Source: an uncultured Granulosicoccaceae bacterium (GTDB taxonomy: Bacteria > Pseudomonadota > Gammaproteobacteria > Granulosicoccales > Granulosicoccaceae). From it: a DNA stretch of 36,533 nucleotides. The first letter of the stretch is position 1; every line of letters starts with the position of its first letter. The stretch spans positions 1-36,533 of the forward strand of contig CAKZVB010000231.1 of the NCBI GenBank assembly GCA_937922015.1, read 5' to 3'. Positions 7,486 through 15,418 of this stretch are shown one piece after another. A program made the translations under genes and the position numbers. The notes under the pieces were generated by a model. The model searched no databases. It was not told where the DNA came from and saw only the letters and a program-made list of their open reading frames with translations.

Positions 7486-10400
7486 ATGTCTTCAAAAAAT
7501 ATTGTTGTCAGTAATGCCACACAAAACAATTTAAAGAACCTGGACATCAGCATCCCGCACGGTGAATTCGTGGTGATCACGGGGGTCAGTGGTTCCGGAA
7601 AATCCTCACTGGCCTTTGACACAATTTATGCCGAGGGGCAGCGTCGCTACGTTGAGACCTTCAGCCCCTATGCGCGTCAATTTCTCGATCGAATGGATAA
7701 GCCCAATGTCGATCGCATAGAGGGTATTCCACCTGCAATCGCTATTGACCAGACCAACCCGGTAAGAACCTCCAGATCAACGGTCGGTACCATGACCGAA
7801 TTGAATGATCACTTAAAACTTCTATTCGCGCGTGCAGCGCAAATTTACTGCCCCGGTTGCGGTAAACAAATACAACGTCAGTCACCGGAATTGGTCACTA
7901 CGGAATTACTGACACTATACCCCGACGATGATCAGCGACTATTGATCACCTTCAGTGTAGAAGTGCCCGCCAATTTCAGCAGCGAAGAAATAGAAACCTG
8001 GTTGCAACGACAGGGTTATACCCGAATCCATAAACAGACCGCAAAAACCCTTGAGGTAATCCAGGACAGGCCTGTCTTATCAACAGCTAACCGCAGTCGG
8101 GTCACGGAAGCATTGGAGGCTGCATTCAAACATGGTGGCGGCCACGCCAAGGTCTACCCGCTGGATAAAAACCGCAAGCCGGGTCGTGCGAGAAAATATT
8201 CCAGTGCCTTTTCATGCCCGACTTGCAAAACTGGCTTCAAACAACCCGTGCCCAGCCTGTTTTCTTTTAACTCTCCGCTCGGTGCATGTGAGGATTGCCG
8301 GGGCTTTGGTCGTACCATGGGTATTGATTTTAATTTAGTCGTTCCAAACGAGGCGCTTACCCTTGCAGGTGGTGCCATCAAGCCATGGCAGACCAAAACG
8401 AATGAAATCTGTCAGCGCGACTTAATGAAATATGCGAAAAAACATTCTATTCCAACAGATGTGCCCTGGAAGAAACTCACCAGAAAACAGCAGAGATGGG
8501 TTCTTGAAGGGGAGGGCGAATGGGACGGGGCGCACTGGTACGGGGTGCAGCGTTTTTTTGACTGGCTGGAAACACGCAGCTACAAAATGCATGTGCGTGT
8601 ACTGCTGTCAAAGTATCGATCTTACACGCCTTGTTTAAGCTGCGACGGGGCAAGACTAAAGCCCGAAGCACTGTGGTGGCGGGTTGGCACAAGCACTAAT
8701 GCAAACTCCGTTGTGAAACCCGTTGATCGTTTTATTCCAACAGGAAATGTGCTCAGCACCGCCAGGTTCCAGAAACTACCCGGGCTTCTGATTCATGATG
8801 TGATGCGTTTACCGCTCGCTGATTGTGCGACGTTTTTTTCTACCCTTGACTTACCCAAACCGCTGGATGAGGCAACCGTATTGTTACTCGGTGAAATTCG
8901 ATCTCGATTGCGTTACCTGTGTGAAGTTGGATTGGGTTACCTGACCCTTGATCGGCAGTCACGCACATTAAGTGGTGGTGAGGTTCAACGCATTAACCTG
9001 ACTACAGCACTGGGTACTTCACTGGTAAATACCCTGTTTGTGCTTGACGAACCCAGTATTGGTTTGCATCCAAGAGACATCAATCGGGTTATAGGTGTGC
9101 TGCAACGGCTGCGGGATTCCGGTAATACTCTGCTGGTTGTTGAACACGACCCGCAGATAATCCTCGCTGCTGATAAGGTCATCGATATGGGGCCCGGACC
9201 CGGCAGCCACGGTGGTGAAATGGTTTTCTACGGCAGTACCGCAAAACTTGCCAGAGCAAAAAATTCGCTAACTGCGGATTACCTCAACGGGCGTGAAAAA
9301 TTAAAGCGCTCGAAGCCAATAGAGAGTGCGAAAACAAAAACGCAGTCAATTACGATTAACCAGGCCAGCGAGCACAATCTAAAAGATATCACGGTAGAAT
9401 TTCCGCTACACAAGCTGGTGTGTGTAACCGGTGTCAGTGGCTCCGGAAAATCGACCCTGGTTCAAGACACATTACACAAAGCACTGTGTCGCAAGTTGGG
9501 AAAACCAAGTGAGTTGGCTGGTGCCCATAAATCCCTCGTCGGCCATAACGCCATCGACGATGTGGTGATGGTGGATCAGTCCTCGATTGGTAAATCCGCA
9601 CGCTCTAATCCGGTTAGTTACACCGGCGCATTTGATGGCATTCGAAATCAATTTGCGCATGATCCGGAATCAAAACGGCGTGGTTATACCGCGAGTAGTT
9701 TCAGTTTTAATGCCGGTATGCGATGCCCGCACTGTTCAGGAAATGGATTTGAACACATCGAAATGCAGTTTCTAAGCGATATCTATATTCGATGTCATGC
9801 CTGCAACGGTAGTCGGTACAGGGATGAAGTGCTGGAAATAAAACTGGTGCATCCGCAAACCAATCAGGCACTGAATATATCAGATGTTCTGCATATGACT
9901 GTCGACGACGCGGTGGAATTTTTTGCAGAGCACAAGGATATACGCAAGGCACTCACACCACTGATTTCGGTCGGACTAGGTTATCTGACACTTGGCCAGC
10001 CTGTGCCAACGCTAAGCGGTGGGGAATCACAGCGACTGAAACTTGCCGCCCATCTTGCTAAAGCAAAGAAGGCTTCAAAGTCTGCCACCGAAAAGAAACT
10101 GTTTATATTTGATGAGCCCACCACCGGATTGCATTTTGATGACATTGCAAAACTAATGGCGGCATTTGACCAGCTGCTGGCAGATGGTCATTCACTTATT
10201 GTAGTTGAGCATAACCTGGATATCATCAGTAACGCTGACTGGATAATTGATCTGGGGCCGGAAGGGGGTGATGCAGGTGGCGCTGTTATTGTTTGCGGCA
10301 CGGTAGAGCAGTTGCAGAAACACAAAAAAAGTCACACGGGTAAGGCCCTTAAGGAATACACAAGCGCGCTCAATGAGTTTTCCCGCTGTGCAGAAATTCA

Positions 10401-13032
10401 CAACGATTATCAGGCACAAAGCTCTGTCGCCGAACGAGAGGCGGTGTACAACAGCAATGCTATAAGCGTTGTCAGTGCGCGTGAGCACAATCTTAAAAAC
10501 ATTGATGTACAGATCCCTCGTGACAAATTTACGGTAATCACAGGTCTCAGTGGCAGTGGTAAAAGCACGTTGGCGTTTGATATTCTGTTCAACGAAGGGC
10601 AGCGCCGTTATCTGGAATCCCTGAACGCCTACGCACGCCAGTTTGTACAGCCCGCTTCCAGGCCGGATGTCGATGCCATTTTCGGCATACCTCCCACGGT
10701 GGCCATTGAGCAGCGAACCAGCCGTGGTGGTCGTAAAAGCACAGTTGCCACCATGACAGAGATTTACCATTTTCTGCGTTTGTTGTTTGTGAAGCTTGGC
10801 ACGCAATACTGCCCTGACTGTGACAAGGCGATAACCGCACAGAGTCTCGAGAGCATTCAGGCACAGGTAAGTAAGCAATGGAAGGGCAAAAAAGTAAGTA
10901 TATTTGCACCGCTGATTGTCGCTCGCAAGGGTTACTACACAGATCTTGCAAGTTGGGCTGACAAGCGAGGCTATGAACATTTACGGGTAGACAATGAGCT
11001 TCTGCCTACTGCTGGCTGGCCGCGCCTTGACCGCTTTAAGGAACACGATATTGATTTGCCAATAGGCAGTGTTGAGCTTACAGCGCGCAATGACAAAAAG
11101 TTACTTGAGCTGCTGCAGCGTGCGCTGGACTATGGCAAAGGTGTATTGAAGGTCAGCCTGGCGAGTGGCAATGCTAAAAAAAGTGCGGAGAAACTGTTTT
11201 CTATAAAACGTGCCTGCACATCCTGTGGCACCAGCTTTCCCGAGCTGGACCCGCGGCTTTTCTCTTACAACTCAAAACACGGCTGGTGTGAGAGCTGCTT
11301 CGGTACCGGCGTTTTATCACAGGAGTTTGATGAAGAGCAAACTGGCGAAGAAGATCACTGGTTACAGGAAGATGGTGAAAGTATCGATTGCCCGGACTGT
11401 CAGGGGCAGCGTTTGAACCCGGTAGCTTTGGCGGTACGATATGCAAAGAATAATATCGCCGAGTTCAACGTAAAATCCATTAGCGAAGCCGAAGTGTTTT
11501 TTAATAAGTTAAAACCTCGTGGCCGTGAAGAAGACATTTCCAGAGATATTCTCAAAGAGATTCGCGCGCGGTTGCGATTTTTAAATCAGGTGGGGCTGAC
11601 CTATTTAACTCTGGATCGTGCCGCGCCTACGCTCAGTGGTGGTGAAGCGCAGCGAATCAGGTTGGCGTCACAACTCGGATCAAATCTGCAGGGTGTGTGC
11701 TACATTCTGGACGAACCAACTATTGGCTTGCACCCGCGTGACAACTTAATGCTGTTGGACACACTCAACCGCCTGCGGACAAACGGCAACACGGTGGTGG
11801 TGGTTGAGCATGATGAAGACACCATCCGGCAAGCCGATCATGTGATCGACCTTGGGCCGGGTGCCGGCATTGAAGGCGGGGAGGTGGTTGCCAGTGGCAC
11901 GTTAAAGCAACTGCTGAAAAACCCTAAGTCAATTACCGGGCGCGCCATGTCAAGTCCGCTCGATCACCCTATATTTGAGCCCAGAGGCGATGCTGTTGGC
12001 TGGATAGAAGTCAAAGGGGCGAAATATCATAACCTCAAGAGCATTGATGTCAAAGTGCCTGTCGGTCAACTCACGTGCGTGACAGGTGTATCCGGTAGTG
12101 GCAAGAGCACACTGGCAAGATCGATCATTGGCGACAACCTGCGTTCAATGCTGTCGAAGAGCAAAAAGGCGAAGAAAAACATTCTTACCGGTTGTAAGAG
12201 TATCGAGGGTTGGGAGATTATCTCAAGGGTGTTAGAAGTAGACCAGACACCTATAGGAAAAACGCCACGCTCCTGTCCCGCGACTTACATTGGATTCTGG
12301 GACAATATCAGACGAATATTTGCCAGCGCCGTTGAGGCTGGCATACGCGGCTATACGGCCAGTCGGTTTTCATTCAATGTCAGTGAAGGCAGATGTGCCG
12401 GTTGTGACGGACAGGGCCTTACTCGAATCGAAATGAGTTTCCTGCCAGATGTAAAAGTCCCGTGCGATATTTGCAAAGGTGCGAGGTTCAATTCTGAAAC
12501 GCAAAGTGTTTTATACAAGGGCAAGTCGATCGGTGATGTTTTGCAAATGAGTGTCGATGAAGCCGTTGATTTTTTTGCCGCACACAAGAATGTACACCAT
12601 CCGTTGCAGTTGTTGCAGGATGTGGGGCTGGGCTATCTTACGCTTGGTCAGCAAAGTCCAACGCTGTCCGGTGGTGAGGCACAGCGAATAAAACTGGTCT
12701 CAGAACTTGCAAAGGATGGCACTGCAGCAGAGGTACGCCGCGGTCGCAAGCTCAATCACACGCTGTATATTCTTGACGAACCCACTGTGGGTCTGCATAT
12801 GGCAGACGTCGAAAAACTTATTCATGTGCTTCATCGATTGGTAGAATCGGGGAATACGGTCATGGTTATTGAGCACAACCTCGATCTTATGGCTAATGCA
12901 GACTGGATACTGGACATGGGTCCCGAAGGTGGATCACAGGGCGGGAGGATTGTCGCCCGCGGACAGCCCGCCAAAATCATTCAGTCAAAAAAATCGCATA
13001 CGGCGCCGTTTCTAAAAAAGCTGCTGAACTAA
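7486..13032 (+). CDS. Tandem (double-length) UvrA-like excinuclease ATPase
   Basis: A single 1,848-residue frame holding two complete UvrA-like units, so four ABC ATPase cassettes. Walker A loops (G[VL]SGSGKS) are near residues 33, 649, 1020 and 1534. ABC signatures LSGGE(V/S/A)QR are near 495, 843, 1383 and 1727, each followed by a DEP(S/T) Walker B. Zinc-finger pairs are visible in every module, for example CPTC...CEDC, CPHC...CHAC and CTSC...CESC. Normal UvrA is about 940 residues with two cassettes and works as a dimer that loads UvrB at DNA lesions; this chain resembles a covalently fused dimer. Module 3 is about 90 residues shorter than module 1 between Walker A and signature, mostly after its zinc finger. 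Fused UvrA of about 1,790 residues is known in Chlamydia. The start matches the UvrA N-terminus. It may supplement a standard uvrA elsewhere. Confidence 0.93.
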   Translation: MSSKNIVVSNATQNNLKNLDISIPHGEFVVITGVSGSGKSSLAFDTIYAEGQRRYVETFSPYARQFLDRMDKPNVDRIEGIPPAIAIDQTNPVRTSRSTVGTMTELNDHLKLLFARAAQIYCPGCGKQIQRQSPELVTTELLTLYPDDDQRLLITFSVEVPANFSSEEIETWLQRQGYTRIHKQTAKTLEVIQDRPVLSTANRSRVTEALEAAFKHGGGHAKVYPLDKNRKPGRARKYSSAFSCPTCKTGFKQPVPSLFSFNSPLGACEDCRGFGRTMGIDFNLVVPNEALTLAGGAIKPWQTKTNEICQRDLMKYAKKHSIPTDVPWKKLTRKQQRWVLEGEGEWDGAHWYGVQRFFDWLETRSYKMHVRVLLSKYRSYTPCLSCDGARLKPEALWWRVGTSTNANSVVKPVDRFIPTGNVLSTARFQKLPGLLIHDVMRLPLADCATFFSTLDLPKPLDEATVLLLGEIRSRLRYLCEVGLGYLTLDRQSRTLSGGEVQRINLTTALGTSLVNTLFVLDEPSIGLHPRDINRVIGVLQRLRDSGNTLLVVEHDPQIILAADKVIDMGPGPGSHGGEMVFYGSTAKLARAKNSLTADYLNGREKLKRSKPIESAKTKTQSITINQASEHNLKDITVEFPLHKLVCVTGVSGSGKSTLVQDTLHKALCRKLGKPSELAGAHKSLVGHNAIDDVVMVDQSSIGKSARSNPVSYTGAFDGIRNQFAHDPESKRRGYTASSFSFNAGMRCPHCSGNGFEHIEMQFLSDIYIRCHACNGSRYRDEVLEIKLVHPQTNQALNISDVLHMTVDDAVEFFAEHKDIRKALTPLISVGLGYLTLGQPVPTLSGGESQRLKLAAHLAKAKKASKSATEKKLFIFDEPTTGLHFDDIAKLMAAFDQLLADGHSLIVVEHNLDIISNADWIIDLGPEGGDAGGAVIVCGTVEQLQKHKKSHTGKALKEYTSALNEFSRCAEIHNDYQAQSSVAEREAVYNSNAISVVSAREHNLKNIDVQIPRDKFTVITGLSGSGKSTLAFDILFNEGQRRYLESLNAYARQFVQPASRPDVDAIFGIPPTVAIEQRTSRGGRKSTVATMTEIYHFLRLLFVKLGTQYCPDCDKAITAQSLESIQAQVSKQWKGKKVSIFAPLIVARKGYYTDLASWADKRGYEHLRVDNELLPTAGWPRLDRFKEHDIDLPIGSVELTARNDKKLLELLQRALDYGKGVLKVSLASGNAKKSAEKLFSIKRACTSCGTSFPELDPRLFSYNSKHGWCESCFGTGVLSQEFDEEQTGEEDHWLQEDGESIDCPDCQGQRLNPVALAVRYAKNNIAEFNVKSISEAEVFFNKLKPRGREEDISRDILKEIRARLRFLNQVGLTYLTLDRAAPTLSGGEAQRIRLASQLGSNLQGVCYILDEPTIGLHPRDNLMLLDTLNRLRTNGNTVVVVEHDEDTIRQADHVIDLGPGAGIEGGEVVASGTLKQLLKNPKSITGRAMSSPLDHPIFEPRGDAVGWIEVKGAKYHNLKSIDVKVPVGQLTCVTGVSGSGKSTLARSIIGDNLRSMLSKSKKAKKNILTGCKSIEGWEIISRVLEVDQTPIGKTPRSCPATYIGFWDNIRRIFASAVEAGIRGYTASRFSFNVSEGRCAGCDGQGLTRIEMSFLPDVKVPCDICKGARFNSETQSVLYKGKSIGDVLQMSVDEAVDFFAAHKNVHHPLQLLQDVGLGYLTLGQQSPTLSGGEAQRIKLVSELAKDGTAAEVRRGRKLNHTLYILDEPTVGLHMADVEKLIHVLHRLVESGNTVMVIEHNLDLMANADWILDMGPEGGSQGGRIVARGQPAKIIQSKKSHTAPFLKKLLN

Positions 13033-13093
13033 CGGTCACGAAAGGTTTTGCGAAAGGCTTAACAGTACCGCCTCCTGTGCAACAACCAGATAA

Positions 13094-14080
13094 ATGACCA
13101 CTGACAAAAGTGATTCTATGAATAACAGCGATACAGAGGTAGTTAACCAGGCTATTGAGTGGCTCGATCAGGGTCATCAGGTAGAGCTAATTACGGTGGC
13201 ACGCACCTGGGGTTCATCACCCAGGCCTCCGGGATCGCTGGCGGCGGTTCGTGAAGATGGACATTTAGTGGGATCAGTTTCAGGTGGCTGCATTGAAAAG
13301 CAACTGGCCATCAGAATAGATAATCAGGAAAGAGCTCGAACTTTCTCGCACGAGATAAGCGACGAAGAGGCGCGCAAGTTTGGCCTGCCATGTGGCGGCC
13401 AGCTCGAACTCGTTTTCGAAGCGCTGCAGGACTCAACGCAGCTTAAAAATATTGTGCAGCAGGTAGCTGAACGAAAGCGCGTAGCTCGCACTGTGACGTT
13501 GGAATCAGGGCTGGCAAATCTTGAGGTCGTTGACCGTACCGCTGATTTTCTCTTTGATGGCTCGCAAATACGCAAGGTGTTCGGACCGGGTTGGCGCATG
13601 CTGTTGATTGGCGGCGGCCAATTGTCCCGTTACGTGGCACAGTTTGCATTGGCCCTGGACTATGAGGTCGTAGTCTGCGAGCCGCGGCCTGAGTTTGTAA
13701 GCTCATGGAATGTACCGGGTTGTGTGATAAGCAACAAACTGCCTGAGGATGCGGTACTTGAATTTGCTACAGATCATCACAGCGTGGTACTTGCCCTGAC
13801 CCATGATCCGAATCTGGATGATTCGGCGTTGATCGAAGCACTGCCGTCCAACGCATTCTATGTGGGCGCACTCGGTTCACGCGCAAACAACGAGAGACGA
13901 AAGAAAAGGCTGGTTGGTATTGGTGTGGAAGAGCACGAGGTTCAGCGATTGCATGGACCTGTGGGTTTGAACATCGGCAGTCGCAGCGCCGCAGAGATAG
14001 CGGTTTCTATCGTCGCTCAGCTTATAGAGCTTAGAAATGCCGATGACAAAGCCGCCAGAGCTGGCGCAACTTCTGGCTGA
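13094..14080 (+). CDS. XdhC/CoxI-family (CoxF-like) maturation protein
   Basis: A 328-residue protein of the XdhC/CoxI family. The N-terminal XdhC_CoxI domain shows ARTWGSSPRPPGSLAAV and GSVSGGCIEKQLA; the C-terminal Rossmann-like XdhC_C domain shows MLLIGGGQLSRYVAQFA and ends with GLNIGSRSAAEIAVSIVAQL. Known members bind the molybdenum cofactor and help insert its sulfurated form into xanthine dehydrogenase or CO-dehydrogenase-type hydroxylases. It starts 61 bp after the tandem uvrA on the same strand and precedes the Rieske oxygenase by about 110 bp. An alternative ATG at 13118 is possible, and neither start has a clear Shine-Dalgarno. No hydroxylase subunit is in the window. With the MoxR and VWA genes 5 kb on, it completes a CoxD/E/F-like set. 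Confidence 0.9.
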   Translation: MTTDKSDSMNNSDTEVVNQAIEWLDQGHQVELITVARTWGSSPRPPGSLAAVREDGHLVGSVSGGCIEKQLAIRIDNQERARTFSHEISDEEARKFGLPCGGQLELVFEALQDSTQLKNIVQQVAERKRVARTVTLESGLANLEVVDRTADFLFDGSQIRKVFGPGWRMLLIGGGQLSRYVAQFALALDYEVVVCEPRPEFVSSWNVPGCVISNKLPEDAVLEFATDHHSVVLALTHDPNLDDSALIEALPSNAFYVGALGSRANNERRKKRLVGIGVEEHEVQRLHGPVGLNIGSRSAAEIAVSIVAQLIELRNADDKAARAGATSG

Positions 14081-14176
14081 ACAGATCAAATTCCGTCGCA
14101 AATACACTAGTAAATTACGCAATTAGTGCTTTGTCAAAGACAGATTAAAAGTGACAATGCAATATCTGGATATGTC

Positions 14177-14182
14177 AGGAAG
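14177..14182 (+). promoter_or_regulatory. Shine-Dalgarno that fixes the Rieske oxygenase start
   Basis: AGGAAG lies 8 nt before the ATG at 14191 but only 2 nt before the ATG at 14185. The spacing favours 14191 as the true start. Confidence 0.65.
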
Positions 14183-14190
14183 TCATGCGT

Positions 14191-15360
14191 ATGAACCCAT
14201 CTGTCCCCGTTGATCAACTCCTGAAAAGAGTTCATTTACCAATAGCCAGTGCCAATGGTCTGCCCAACAGTTGTTATACGAATCGCCAGGCGTTTGAGCT
14301 GGACAGAGATTCGGTTCTTGCGCCGAGCTGGACTTGCATCGGTTTCGGCAGTGACGTACCGGCAGGGTGGGCCGTGCCAATTGATCTGATGGGCTACCCG
14401 CTGCTGCTGACCAGGAATAAACAACACGAGCTCAGGGTCTTTCACAATGTTTGCAGCCATCGGGGCATGCGGTTAGTTAGCGAGGCCACAAAGCTTGGCA
14501 CCGGGCTAATACGCTGCAAATACCACAGCTGGACCTATGACTTCAACGGCGAGCTGAAAGGCACCCCTATGATTGGTGGTACAGATCAAAACGATCACAA
14601 AGACTTTGATCCAGCCGTAAACGGACTAAAGCCGGTCAGGAGTGCTGTCTGGATGGACAATATATACGTCAATCTATCCGGAGAATCTGAATCATTTGAA
14701 GACTATATCGCGCCTCTAATGAATCGATGGAGTAAATGGGCTACCGCTGAGTCATTGCAAGAGTTGCTACCCGCTGCATCGCACGGCAAGCTGGAACTGG
14801 TTGTAAAGAGTAACTGGAAACTGGCCATTGAAAATTTCCTTGAAGCCTACCATCTGCCCTGGGTGCATCCAGAGCTCAACAGCTATTCACCACTTTCTGA
14901 GCACTATGATATAGACGCCGGTGAGAATTTCTCAGGGCAGGGCTCCAGCAGCTACACCAGCCCCGCAGGACCGAGCGGCACCATCAGCACCTGGCCTGAT
15001 GAGCAGCAAAAATTTGCTGAATACCCTGTGTTATATCCTAATTCGCTTCTCGGATTGCAGGCAGATCATTTTTACACAATGACAATCCTACCGATAAGCG
15101 AAACTGAATCACTGGAACGGGTGCAGCTTTTATTTTTGGGGGATATTGCTACCAGCGATAAATATCAATCGTACCGTGAATCTGTATTGAATTCGTGGCA
15201 GGCCGTCTTTATGGAGGATATTTTCGCCGTTGAAGGAATGCAGCAGGGGCGCCAGTCACCGGCTTTTCAGGGCGGCGTATTTTCGCCGGTGATGGACCAG
15301 CACACACTGCATTTCCATCAATGGATCGCCAGGCGAATAGCACCTGACAGCATAAAATAA
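14191..15360 (+). CDS. Rieske non-heme iron oxygenase, large (alpha) subunit
   Basis: A 389-residue aromatic ring-hydroxylating-type oxygenase alpha subunit. The N-terminal Rieske [2Fe-2S] domain has CSHRG (Cys about 88, His about 90) and CKYHSWTYDF (Cys about 109, His about 112). The catalytic SRPBCC domain has IENFLEAYHLPWVHPE, giving two iron-binding histidines and a Glu in the bridging position, as in choline monooxygenase/GbcA-like enzymes, and a later FMEDIFAVEG that can provide the Asp ligand. This points to oxidation of a quaternary amine or other small molecule rather than an arene, but the substrate is not determined. No reductase or ferredoxin gene is adjacent. The start follows the Shine-Dalgarno at 14177. 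It ends convergent to the GGDEF-EAL gene. Confidence 0.88.
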   Translation: MNPSVPVDQLLKRVHLPIASANGLPNSCYTNRQAFELDRDSVLAPSWTCIGFGSDVPAGWAVPIDLMGYPLLLTRNKQHELRVFHNVCSHRGMRLVSEATKLGTGLIRCKYHSWTYDFNGELKGTPMIGGTDQNDHKDFDPAVNGLKPVRSAVWMDNIYVNLSGESESFEDYIAPLMNRWSKWATAESLQELLPAASHGKLELVVKSNWKLAIENFLEAYHLPWVHPELNSYSPLSEHYDIDAGENFSGQGSSSYTSPAGPSGTISTWPDEQQKFAEYPVLYPNSLLGLQADHFYTMTILPISETESLERVQLLFLGDIATSDKYQSYRESVLNSWQAVFMEDIFAVEGMQQGRQSPAFQGGVFSPVMDQHTLHFHQWIARRIAPDSIK

Positions 15361-15418
15361 TAATGGTTACAGAGTTGATGAATTGCCGCGAGTGTTCGCA
15401 GCGACCTTTTGAAGGTAC

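Noticed and set aside
10192..10980. Minus-strand frame of 262 codons inside the tandem uvrA gene
   Set aside because: It is antisense to conserved UvrA motifs; its composition is Cys- and Leu-rich shadow sequence without domain signatures.
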